Shown here: positions 53,430-61,386 of the stretch, in pieces
Layout: every line of letters starts with the position of its first letter
How positions within the stretch are numbered: position 1 is the first letter of the stretch
Assembly (NCBI GenBank): GCA_003557385.1
Contig: PWON01000196.1
Span: 1-64,000, forward strand
DNA length: 64,000 nucleotides
Source: Bacteroidales bacterium
GTDB taxonomy: Bacteria; Bacteroidota; Bacteroidia; Bacteroidales; UBA7960
Reading direction: 5' to 3'
Program-made: the position numbers and the translations under genes
The notes under the pieces: model-generated
The model's input: the letters and a program-made list of their open reading frames with translations, nothing else
What the model was told of the DNA's origin: nothing
Databases searched by the model: none

Positions 53430-54968
53430 ATGACTATGACCAAAGACATGATTAAATTCGATTTGCCAAAAAACCAGAGCTCAATCATCAAGGTGATTGG
53501 TGTTGGCGGCGGAGGCTCCAATGCAGTAAACCATATGTTCCGCCAGGGCATTGAGGGGGTGGACTTCTATGTTTGCAATACCGATGCCCAGGCGTTGGAT
53601 CAAAGCCCCGTCCCGAACAAAATCCAATTGGGTGTCAGCCTGACAGAAGGAAGGGGTGCGGGCAGCATACCGGAAGTGGGCCGCAACGCTGCCATTGAAG
53701 ACCTGGACCGTATCAAGGATGCCCTGGGCAACAGCACAAAAATGTTGTTCATCACTGCCGGAATGGGTGGGGGAACCGGAACAGGTGCTGCACCCGTTAT
53801 AGCAAAAGCATCCAAAGAGATGGGAATCCTGACCGTGGCCATTGTCACCATCCCTTTCTCTTTTGAGGGACGCAAACGGCGGCAACAAGCAGAGTCCGGG
53901 ATCAGGGAACTCTCTGAAGGAGTAGACACCCTGTTGATCATTTGCAATGACAGGTTGCGCGAACTCTACGGCAACCTCAGTGTAAGTGAAGCTTTTGCCA
54001 AAGCCGACAACGTTCTTACCACCGGAGCCAAAGGCATTGCCGAAATCATTACCCTGACCGGCAACATCAATGTTGACTTCGCTGATGTCCGCACCGTGAT
54101 GTCGGGCAGCGGTGTGGCCATCATGGGCAGCGGAACCGCCGAAGGAGAAAACCGGGCCATTCAGGCCGTTGAAACCGCATTGGCATCGCCGCTTTTGAAT
54201 GACAACCAGATCACCGGCGCCAAGAATATTCTGCTGAATATTACAAGTGGCGCTGAGGAGGTCCTGATGGACGAAATAAGCGAGATCACCGATTACATCC
54301 AGGACGAAGCCGGATTAACCGCAGAGATCATATGGGGTCTGGGAAAAGATGAATCCCTGGAAGCAAAGATCTGCGTGACGCTTGTGGCTACAGGTTTTGG
54401 ATCCGGTGAAGCAATTGAAACAGACAGGAAAAAGGAGAACAAAAAGGTAATGCCCCTGGAGGAAGCGGAAAAAGAAGACACCAAACAGCAGGTGATCGAA
54501 TGGGATGGGCCGTTTGATGAGGACCCGCCTGAAGCGGAGCAAAAAATGACCCTGAAAATAAAACCGGCAAAAGACCCTGAAGGCCGCCGCAACCTGAAAA
54601 CCCAGAAAACCGGGACCAATACGGTTATTGAACAAAAGCTTGAACAGTTTAAAAACCAACTCGCCAGCCGCAAAACCACTGCACCTGACTTAACGCCCGC
54701 TGATAGCAGCCAAATTTCACACGGGGATCTGCACCTGCGCATCAAGGAGAGGGAAGAGCGTCTGAAACATCTCAGCATCCAGATAAAAACCCCGGAAGGA
54801 TTGGCTGACCTGGAAAACCAACCGGCCTATATCAGAAGGAAAGTGAACCTAAACCCGGTGCCTGCCAGTCACGAGTCAAATGTTTCACGCTTTACACTCA
54901 ATGAGTCGGAAGACAAAAAATCACAAATCAAATCGAATAATTCTTTTTTGCACGACAATGTAGATTGA
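53430..54968 (+). CDS. ftsZ: Cell division protein FtsZ
   Basis: Tubulin-like GTPase forming the Z ring; 512 residues. The GTP-binding core (about 15-330) has VIGVGGGGSNAVNHM, the tubulin signature GGGTGTGAAP, and the catalytic-loop NVDFADVRTVM. A long charged linker of about 150 residues follows, and the end is NSFLHDNVD, the C-terminal peptide typical of this phylum that binds FtsA. Last gene of the dcw cluster. The gap after it (54969-55074) holds only a candidate promoter. Confidence 0.98.
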   Translation: MTMTKDMIKFDLPKNQSSIIKVIGVGGGGSNAVNHMFRQGIEGVDFYVCNTDAQALDQSPVPNKIQLGVSLTEGRGAGSIPEVGRNAAIEDLDRIKDALGNSTKMLFITAGMGGGTGTGAAPVIAKASKEMGILTVAIVTIPFSFEGRKRRQQAESGIRELSEGVDTLLIICNDRLRELYGNLSVSEAFAKADNVLTTGAKGIAEIITLTGNINVDFADVRTVMSGSGVAIMGSGTAEGENRAIQAVETALASPLLNDNQITGAKNILLNITSGAEEVLMDEISEITDYIQDEAGLTAEIIWGLGKDESLEAKICVTLVATGFGSGEAIETDRKKENKKVMPLEEAEKEDTKQQVIEWDGPFDEDPPEAEQKMTLKIKPAKDPEGRRNLKTQKTGTNTVIEQKLEQFKNQLASRKTTAPDLTPADSSQISHGDLHLRIKEREERLKHLSIQIKTPEGLADLENQPAYIRRKVNLNPVPASHESNVSRFTLNESEDKKSQIKSNNSFLHDNVD

Positions 54969-55046
54969 ATATTGCCAGCAAATTCACATTAAACACATTG
55001 AAGCAGGCAAACAATACAAAAACTTTAACAGTTGGCTTTAATTTAT

Positions 55047-55054
55047 TACTTTTG
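55047..55054 (+). promoter_or_regulatory. Probable -7 element of the FKBP lipoprotein gene
   Basis: TACTTTTG fits TAnnTTTG, 20 nt before the ATG. The best -33 is TTTA at 55024-55027, spaced 19 bp. This separates the next group from the dcw cluster. Confidence 0.45.
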
Positions 55055-55074
55055 TCCCGGAAAGATTACTGCAC

Positions 55075-55557
55075 ATGTTTATCAGACAAACCATGAAATT
55101 TTCGGGAAATTACCTGTATCTGTCTGGCCTGCTTGCCCTTGTCATGGCGTTCACAGCCTGTGACACGGATGACCCCGAGGCCAGGGCCGCAAAAGACAGG
55201 AAAAAGATCCTTGACTACATAGAGGAGCACAACCTGGACGCTTACGAGGTTGAAGGAGGGGTCTTTATTGTGATCGAGGTGGAGGGGAGCGGATCGCACC
55301 CCCACGAAGGAAGTACGGTAAGAATGAACTATCAGGGGTACCTGCTTGATGACACCCTGTTTGATTCAGCCAACAATGCAAATATCTATCTTCCCAATAC
55401 CGTGAGGGGGTTCAGGATAGGGGTGATGGAGTTCCGCCGCGGCGGCAAGGGGATGATTCTGATCCCTTCGGGCATGGGTTATGGCGAAACCGGCACCGCA
55501 AGCATCCCCCGAAACGCTGTACTGATTTTCCATGTTGAGATCATAGACTTTTATTAA
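55075..55557 (+). CDS. FKBP-type peptidyl-prolyl isomerase lipoprotein
   Basis: A 160-residue exported protein. The signal peptide ends LVMAFTACDTDD, with a lipobox-like Cys near residue 29. A short helix leads into an FKBP domain (about 55-160): GSTVRMNYQGYLLDDTLFDS, VMEFRRGGKGMILIPSGMGYG and the C-terminal LIFHVEIIDF strand. It should assist folding of envelope proteins at a membrane. An internal ATG at 55093 is a possible alternative start. Followed 20 bp later by the small unknown gene. Confidence 0.88.
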   Translation: MFIRQTMKFSGNYLYLSGLLALVMAFTACDTDDPEARAAKDRKKILDYIEEHNLDAYEVEGGVFIVIEVEGSGSHPHEGSTVRMNYQGYLLDDTLFDSANNANIYLPNTVRGFRIGVMEFRRGGKGMILIPSGMGYGETGTASIPRNAVLIFHVEIIDFY

Positions 55558-55577
55558 ACCATTCTATCATTTGAGCC

Positions 55578-55865
55578 ATGGCAAGCAAAAAGAACCTTAA
55601 AAAAGACATCAATTACCTTGTTGATGAAGTGATTGGAACATGCATGATGCATGAGGCACTTAATCAGAAAAAAACCGGGGATCAGATGGATAAGATCATC
55701 CTGGACATGATGGAATTCAGAGAAAAAATGCTGGATAAGGTAAACAATCCGAACATTGAAGGGGACGAAAAAAAGGCCCTGAAAAAATATTACAAGGACT
55801 TATACACCGAATTGCTTGATAAGGTAAACGGCGTATTTGAAAAACTAGAAGTCACCACAGAATGA
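55578..55865 (+). CDS. Small charged protein, unknown function
   Basis: A 95-residue soluble protein, rich in Lys, Asp and Glu and predicted mostly helical: KDINYLVDEVIGTCMMHEALN, then DKIILDMMEFREKMLDKVNN, and a C-terminal helix (ALKKYYKDLYTELLDKVNG). No signal peptide, membrane segment or catalytic motif is visible. I believe similar short proteins exist across Bacteroidota but cannot name a characterised family. It is in an operon with the FKBP gene and is followed by a terminator. Confidence 0.75.
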   Translation: MASKKNLKKDINYLVDEVIGTCMMHEALNQKKTGDQMDKIILDMMEFREKMLDKVNNPNIEGDEKKALKKYYKDLYTELLDKVNGVFEKLEVTTE

Positions 55866-55888
55866 GGTGAAGCCCTGTTTGGCGGTAT

Positions 55889-55912
55889 GAAGGCGCAAAA
55901 GCGCCTTTTTTA
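55889..55912 (+). terminator. Rho-independent terminator after the small charged protein gene
   Basis: AAGGCGC (from 55890) pairs with GCGCCTT across an AAAA tetraloop at 55897-55900, and is followed by a T-run. It ends the FKBP group before the RluB-type gene. Confidence 0.8.
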
Positions 55913-55952
55913 GTACATACAGGATCGACACAACGGAGTAAAACAGGCCATC

Positions 55953-56753
55953 ATGAGAAACAAAAAAAGGGCCCCCTCAAAAAGTTTTGGCCAAAAACCC
56001 AGGCCACGGTCAAGGGGTTTGCGGAAAACCCAGGATACGGAACCCCAGATAAGACTGAACAAGTATATAGCCAATGCGGGCATATGTTCCAGGCGCGAGG
56101 CCGATGTGCTGATCAGGAAGGGAGCCATCAGGGTAAACGGACAAGTCGTCACAGAACTTGGCACAAAGGTAATGCCCGGCGACAAGGTCACATATGGGGA
56201 GAAAACACTCAATCATGAGAAAAAAATCTATGTGCTGCTAAATAAACCCAAAGACTATATCAGCACCGTTGATGACCCCCGGGAACGAAAAACTGTCCTG
56301 GACCTGCTTGGAAAAACATTCAAAGAACGCCTGTATCCTGTTGGCCGCCTCGACAGGAACACCACGGGGGTTTTGCTGCTGACAAACGACGGGAATCTGA
56401 CCAAACGGCTGACTCATCCATCGCACCGGGTAAAAAAAATGTATCATGTGCATCTCGACAAAGCCCTGAAAAAGGGTGACATGCTCCGCATCGCCCAGGG
56501 ATTGGAGCTCGGTGGAGAAAAGGTGATCCCGGACCAGATTGCCTATGCCAACCCTGACAACAAAAAAGAAGCAGGCATCGAACTGCATTCAGGGCAAAAC
56601 AGGATCGTTCGCAGGGTCTTTTAACACCTCGGCTATAAAGTGACGAAACTCGACCGTGTCATGTTTTCGGGCCTGACGAAAAAAAACCTGCCCCGTGGCA
56701 AATGGAGGCAGCTATCTGAAAAAGAGGTCAATATCCTTCAACTTATTTCCTGA
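55953..56753 (+). pseudogene. rluB: RluB-type 23S rRNA pseudouridine synthase interrupted by an in-frame TAA
   Basis: The first 223 codons encode a basic N-terminal tail, an S4 RNA-binding domain (IRLNKYIANAGICSRREAD) and the catalytic domain with Asp134 in GRLDRNTTGVLL. At 56622-56624 a TAA follows RIVRRVF exactly where relatives have Glu. The same frame then continues for 42 codons with clear family sequence (HLGYKVTKLDRVMFSGL, LPRGKWRQL) to a TGA at 56751-56753. A single G-to-T change (GAA to TAA) explains it. The product would lose the last 43 residues, so it is probably impaired; a sequencing error is possible. Confidence 0.85.
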
Positions 56754-56759
56754 CCGGGC

Positions 56760-57623
56760 ATGATTGCATTTCCACATGCCAAGATCAACCTGGGCCTGCA
56801 TGTAGTCAAGCGAAGACAGGACGGATACCATGAGGTGGAAACTGTATTGGTTCCGGTAGGCCTCTGGGATATTCTGGAAGTGATCCCCGCTCCGGATGGC
56901 ACAACCCGTATGCATGCCACCGGCCTGGAAATCCCCCCGGATGGCAAGCCCAATCTTTGTCTGCGTGCGTATGCATTGCTTTGCGAGGAAATGACCGGAA
57001 CCGGGGCCGGCCATAAAAAACAACCATTGCCGCCGGTACACATACACCTGCACAAAAACATCCCGCCCGGTTCGGGCCTTGGCGGCGGCAGTTCCGACGC
57101 GGCCTTTACCCTTGGGCTACTGAATAAGGTCTTTGACCTGAAAATATCCCCTGAACGGCTTGCAGGACTGGCTGCCCGCCTCGGCAGCGATTGCACATTC
57201 TTTTTACAAGACAAAACCATGCTGGCCACCGGCCGGGGAGAAATACTCCGGCCCCTGCCACCATTGTCCCTTAAGCCATACTCCATTGTGATCGTTGTGC
57301 CACCCGTTCACATTGATACAGGCAAGGCCTATGCGCAGATTTCCCAAAAGTATCCTTCAGTTTCCCTGCGCAAAGCCATCAGGAGGCCGTTAAAAGAATG
57401 GGGCCAGGCTGTGACAAATGACTTTGAATCGGTCGTCTGCAAAAAACATCCCAGGATTGCTAAAATCAAAAGCACTCTGATCCGGGCGGGTGCCCATTAC
57501 GCATCCCTAAGTGGCAGCGGTTCGGCCATTTACGGCTTATACCATGCGCCTCCCCCCGTACGCGAACTGAAGGCACTTTTCCCCGACTGCATGGTGTTTT
57601 GTGCCGAAACAGCTTTTTCCTAA
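56760..57623 (+). CDS. ispE: 4-diphosphocytidyl-2-C-methyl-D-erythritol kinase
   Basis: GHMP kinase of the non-mevalonate isoprenoid pathway; 287 residues, cytoplasmic. The N-terminal HAKINLGLHVVKRRQDGYHEV block is the IspE signature, the ATP loop is PPGSGLGGGSSDAAF near residue 103, and the C-terminal motif is SLSGSGSAIYGLY. It starts 6 bp after the natural end of the RluB frame, so the two were probably co-transcribed. Confidence 0.96.
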   Translation: MIAFPHAKINLGLHVVKRRQDGYHEVETVLVPVGLWDILEVIPAPDGTTRMHATGLEIPPDGKPNLCLRAYALLCEEMTGTGAGHKKQPLPPVHIHLHKNIPPGSGLGGGSSDAAFTLGLLNKVFDLKISPERLAGLAARLGSDCTFFLQDKTMLATGRGEILRPLPPLSLKPYSIVIVVPPVHIDTGKAYAQISQKYPSVSLRKAIRRPLKEWGQAVTNDFESVVCKKHPRIAKIKSTLIRAGAHYASLSGSGSAIYGLYHAPPPVRELKALFPDCMVFCAETAFS

Positions 57624-57630
57624 AAATCAT

Positions 57631-57638
57631 TATTTTTG
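57631..57638 (+). promoter_or_regulatory. Probable -7 element of the S9 peptidase gene
   Basis: TATTTTTG is an exact TAnnTTTG match 53 nt before the ATG at 57692. No clear TTTG lies 19 bp upstream. Confidence 0.4.
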
Positions 57639-57691
57639 TGGGCATCACAATGCCATAGTAGACCTGAATTACACACCAAAACCCATATGCC

Positions 57692-59737
57692 ATGCGTAAA
57701 TTTACTATGATCACCGCCCTGATCTGGCTAATACTTCCTGTTACAAAAGCCAGCGATGTAATGACCACCCACAACATCTTTGACTTAAAAACGGTGGTTG
57801 AAGTTTCCATGTCGCCCGATGAGCGATACATTGCCTTCACAGTAAATGTACCCCGGCCATTCACCCATTCTGCCGGTACCGATTACCGGGAACTTTATGT
57901 CTATGACCTGGAAACCGGTGAAATCATCCCTTTTATGACTGGTAACCGCCAGATCTTCAGTTTGGGATGGACTCCTGCAGGGGATGCCGTTACGTTCCGT
58001 GCAAATTTGCCCGACATTCCGTACGTTCAGGTATACGCCATGAGCCTCCGTGGGGGAGAACCGCGTCCACTTACCGAACATACTGCCAGCGTGTTGGATT
58101 ATGCTTTCATGGATGATGAAACCCTGGCCTTTGTGTCCATGGGCCAAAGGGATCCCATGCTCCAGGAATTTCGCAGCAAGGGGATTGAGATTGAGGTGTA
58201 CGAAGAAGAATGGGTTCACCGCAACCTCTATGTGTACAAAATGAATACCGGTGAACTCAGGCAAGTCACCGAAGGGGTAACCGTCTTTGATTTTGTCCTG
58301 AGCCCGGATGGCCGCCATGCTGCTGCAGCCATTGCACCCCGGAACCTGGTGGACGACAGTTATATGTTTAAGCGCATCCACCTGGTTGACCTGCAAACCG
58401 GCGCCATTGACATGATCATGGAAAATCCCGGCAAACTGGCCAACATGGCTTTTAGCCCAGACGGAAGCAAACTGGCTTTCCGTGCGGCAAGCAAACTGGA
58501 AGATTCTGTGGAAGGAAGTCTTTTTGTCATTGACCTGGATTCCCTTGTGACATTTGAGGAACTCCGGAACTATGCCGAAGGGCTGGAATTATCAGTAATA
58601 GACTTTGCATGGAAAAACGACAGCACGCTGCTGTTTGCAGCCGAAGAAAGTGTGGACATTGTGTTGAGCCAGCAAAAACTCGATGAAGAAGAGCGGTCCA
58701 TATTGATTGAAGCCGGTCATGTGGTATTCCGCAGATTCCATTACAACGACGGCAAGGTGATCTTTTCGGGAAACACCTGGGAACATCCCAATGAACTTTA
58801 TGTATACGACCTGGATGGTGACCTGCTATTGCGCCAGACCGATCACAACCCATGGCTGTCAGATGTCCGGTTGGCCCAACAGCGCAAATTGACCTATTAC
58901 GCACGCGACGGACACGACATCGAAGGCGTTTTACTCTATCCCATTGATTATGATGAAGAAAAGACTTATCCCCTGATCGTTTACATACATGGCGGTCCGG
59001 AAGCAGCCGTTCAGAATGGATGGGTTACCGGTTACGGTACCTGGGGACAGGTTGCCGCGGCCCGCGGTTATTTTTTATTCATGCCCAACTACCGTGCAAG
59101 CTCAGGCCGGGGGGTTGATTTCACCATGGCTGGTTATGGCGACCTTGTCGGCGTGGAATACGATGACGTCATTGACGGCATTGACCATCTCATAGAAACC
59201 GGCTATGTTGATATTGACAGGGTTGGTATCGGCGGGGGGTCTTACGGAGGATATTTTTCGGCCTGGTCGGCAACACGCCACACCGACAGGTTTGCCGCAT
59301 CGGTGATGTTTGTCGGAATTTCCAACCAGATATCCAAACGCAATACCACCGACATTCCATGGGAGGATTATTACGTGCACTGGGGTTACTGGACCTACGA
59401 AGACTGGGAGGATGTATACAGCCGCAGCCCGGTCAAGTATGCCCACCAAAGCCTTACCCCCACCCTGATCCTGCACGGTGATGCCGACCCGCGTGTGCAT
59501 CCATCGCAAAGCCTCGAGATGTACAGGGCATTGAAATTACACGGATGTGCGCCCGTCCGGCTGATCTGGTATCAGGGCGAAGGCCACGGCAACCGGCGAA
59601 ATGTGCACCGGCTTGATTATATTGTACGTACCATGGAGTGGTTCGATTATTTTCTTAACCTGGAAAACCCGCGGGATCAGATGCCGGAGAAGTATCCGGA
59701 GGCGGTGTTGCAGAAAGAAGAAGGAAGAAGTAATTAG
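57692..59737 (+). CDS. S9 family peptidase, acylaminoacyl-peptidase/oligopeptidase type
   Basis: Exported serine peptidase of 681 residues. The signal peptide (FTMITALIWLILPVTKA) is followed by a beta-propeller (about 25-420, with SMSPDERYIAF and AFSPDGSKLAF repeats) and an alpha/beta-hydrolase domain with Ser in GGGSYGGYFSAW, Asp in HGDADPRVHP and His in GEGHGNRR. It lacks the YEEEF-like pair of DPP-IV enzymes at a clear position, so an oligo- or acyl-peptidase activity is likelier. The last codons run into an AT-rich repeat, and an AbgT-type transporter follows. Confidence 0.92.
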   Translation: MRKFTMITALIWLILPVTKASDVMTTHNIFDLKTVVEVSMSPDERYIAFTVNVPRPFTHSAGTDYRELYVYDLETGEIIPFMTGNRQIFSLGWTPAGDAVTFRANLPDIPYVQVYAMSLRGGEPRPLTEHTASVLDYAFMDDETLAFVSMGQRDPMLQEFRSKGIEIEVYEEEWVHRNLYVYKMNTGELRQVTEGVTVFDFVLSPDGRHAAAAIAPRNLVDDSYMFKRIHLVDLQTGAIDMIMENPGKLANMAFSPDGSKLAFRAASKLEDSVEGSLFVIDLDSLVTFEELRNYAEGLELSVIDFAWKNDSTLLFAAEESVDIVLSQQKLDEEERSILIEAGHVVFRRFHYNDGKVIFSGNTWEHPNELYVYDLDGDLLLRQTDHNPWLSDVRLAQQRKLTYYARDGHDIEGVLLYPIDYDEEKTYPLIVYIHGGPEAAVQNGWVTGYGTWGQVAAARGYFLFMPNYRASSGRGVDFTMAGYGDLVGVEYDDVIDGIDHLIETGYVDIDRVGIGGGSYGGYFSAWSATRHTDRFAASVMFVGISNQISKRNTTDIPWEDYYVHWGYWTYEDWEDVYSRSPVKYAHQSLTPTLILHGDADPRVHPSQSLEMYRALKLHGCAPVRLIWYQGEGHGNRRNVHRLDYIVRTMEWFDYFLNLENPRDQMPEKYPEAVLQKEEGRSN

Positions 59738-59787
59738 TAAGAAGTAATTAGTAATTAGTATTATATAAATAGTTATTAGTAGATAAT
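59729..59787. repeat. AT-rich TAATTAGTA repeat between the S9 peptidase and AbgT genes
   Basis: Units of GAAGTAATTAGTAA and TAATTAGTA are repeated from the last codons of the peptidase gene to just before the transporter start. It resembles the tract at 49901-49963. Confidence 0.65.
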
Positions 59788-59795
59788 TTGTGTTT

Positions 59796-61340
59796 ATGGC
59801 TGTTTCGAAATTAAAGAGGTTTTCCAGGAAGGTTTTTGGGAAATCACTAGACTATATTGAAATCGTGGGCAACCGCCTTCCGCATCCGGCCACAATTTTT
59901 GCATTGCTGGCCGGTATCGTGATCCTGATCTCCACCATCAGTTACTGGCTTGGGGTATCGGCGGTTCATCCCGTGGATGGCGAGGTGATTCACGTCAAAA
60001 ACCTGTTAAGCGCAGACGGCATCCGGTGGATATATACCAATATCCTCCACAATTTCCTTCGTTTTCCCCCACTGGGTTATGTGCTGGTGGTCATGGTGGG
60101 CATCGGGTTGGCCGAAGGCACTGGCCTTTTTGCCATCATGATCCGGGCACTGGTACTGGGAGCTCCACCCAAGCTCATTACAGGGGCCGTTGTGCTGGCA
60201 GGCATTATTTCGGGACTGGCCGTTGAGGCAGGCTATGTTATCCTGATTCCATTGGGTGCCATGATCTTCCATGGCATTGGCCGGCACCCCATGGCGGGAC
60301 TTGCTGCTGCGTTTTGTGGCGTAAGCGGGGGATTTGGTGCCAACTTCTTTATCGGTTCCATTGATCCGATCCTGGCCGGTATTTCCACTTCGGCAGCACA
60401 ACTCATCATTCCCGACATGGTTGTAAATCCGGCCGTGAATTATTACTTCATGATCGCGTCAAGTTTTGTGGTATTGCTTGTCGGGGTTTGGGTAACCGAA
60501 CGGGTTGTAGAACCCAGGCTCGGCAAATATGAAGGCTCCACCGAACGATTTGCCATTGAACAATTGACCGCACGCGAAAAAAAGGGGCTTCGATGGGCCG
60601 GCATTTCAGCCATTGCCTTCTTGATTTTGCTTGCGCTGACTGTTGTACCAGGCAATGGCCTGTTGCGCAATCCTGAAACGGGTTCCGTGTTGCATTCCCC
60701 GTTTTTCGACGGCATCATCATCGGCATTATGCTGTTCTTTTTTATTCCCGCCCTGGTGTACGGATACATTGTTGGCACCATCCGGAACGACAAGGACATG
60801 ATGAAGCACATCATCAAGTCGATGAGTGGCATGGGTTCATACATCGTGCTTGTATTCTTTGCGGCACAATTCGTTTATTTCTTCAATGAGTCGAACCTTG
60901 GCCTGATCATTGCCATCAAGGGGGCAGCCGGCCTGCGCGACATTGGTTTTACCGGCCCGGTGCTGATCGCTTCCTTTGTGCTGCTGTCGGCATTTATCAA
61001 CCTGTTTATGGGCAGTGCCTCGGCCAAATGGGCCATCATCGCACCGGTCTTTATTCCCATGCTGATGCTGCTCGACAATGCCTACCACCCGGGCATCACA
61101 CAGGCCGCATTCCGCATTGGCGACAGCCTCACCAACCTGGTCACCCCGATGATGAGTTATTTTGCCCTGATTGTAACTTTTGCACAGAAATACGATGAGC
61201 GCTATGGCATTGGCACCATTATTTCGACCATGCTTCCCTATACGGTATTTCTGGCTATTGTATGGATCGCAACCCTGATGTTGTGGGTCTGGCTGGGCAT
61301 CCCGCTGGGGCCCGACGGACCTATTTATATCAATGGGTAG
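59796..61340 (+). CDS. AbgT family transporter
   Basis: Inner-membrane transporter of about 514 residues with roughly eleven to twelve helices. It has the AbgT features NRLPHPATIFALLAGIVIL, PPLGYVLVVMVGIGLAEGTGLF, FCGVSGGFGANFF and a C-terminal NLVTPMMSYFALI. E. coli AbgT imports p-aminobenzoyl-glutamate, while MtrF and YdaH export sulfonamides; the substrate here is not readable. Placement right after a secreted peptidase suggests a peptide or amino-acid conjugate. The ATG at 59796 is chosen over a GTG at 59790. It converges on argS. Confidence 0.9.
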   Translation: MAVSKLKRFSRKVFGKSLDYIEIVGNRLPHPATIFALLAGIVILISTISYWLGVSAVHPVDGEVIHVKNLLSADGIRWIYTNILHNFLRFPPLGYVLVVMVGIGLAEGTGLFAIMIRALVLGAPPKLITGAVVLAGIISGLAVEAGYVILIPLGAMIFHGIGRHPMAGLAAAFCGVSGGFGANFFIGSIDPILAGISTSAAQLIIPDMVVNPAVNYYFMIASSFVVLLVGVWVTERVVEPRLGKYEGSTERFAIEQLTAREKKGLRWAGISAIAFLILLALTVVPGNGLLRNPETGSVLHSPFFDGIIIGIMLFFFIPALVYGYIVGTIRNDKDMMKHIIKSMSGMGSYIVLVFFAAQFVYFFNESNLGLIIAIKGAAGLRDIGFTGPVLIASFVLLSAFINLFMGSASAKWAIIAPVFIPMLMLLDNAYHPGITQAAFRIGDSLTNLVTPMMSYFALIVTFAQKYDERYGIGTIISTMLPYTVFLAIVWIATLMLWVWLGIPLGPDGPIYING

Positions 61341-61386
61341 TCTGGCTGGGAGAGCATGTCCCATTATCATTTACTGGCTGAACTCC

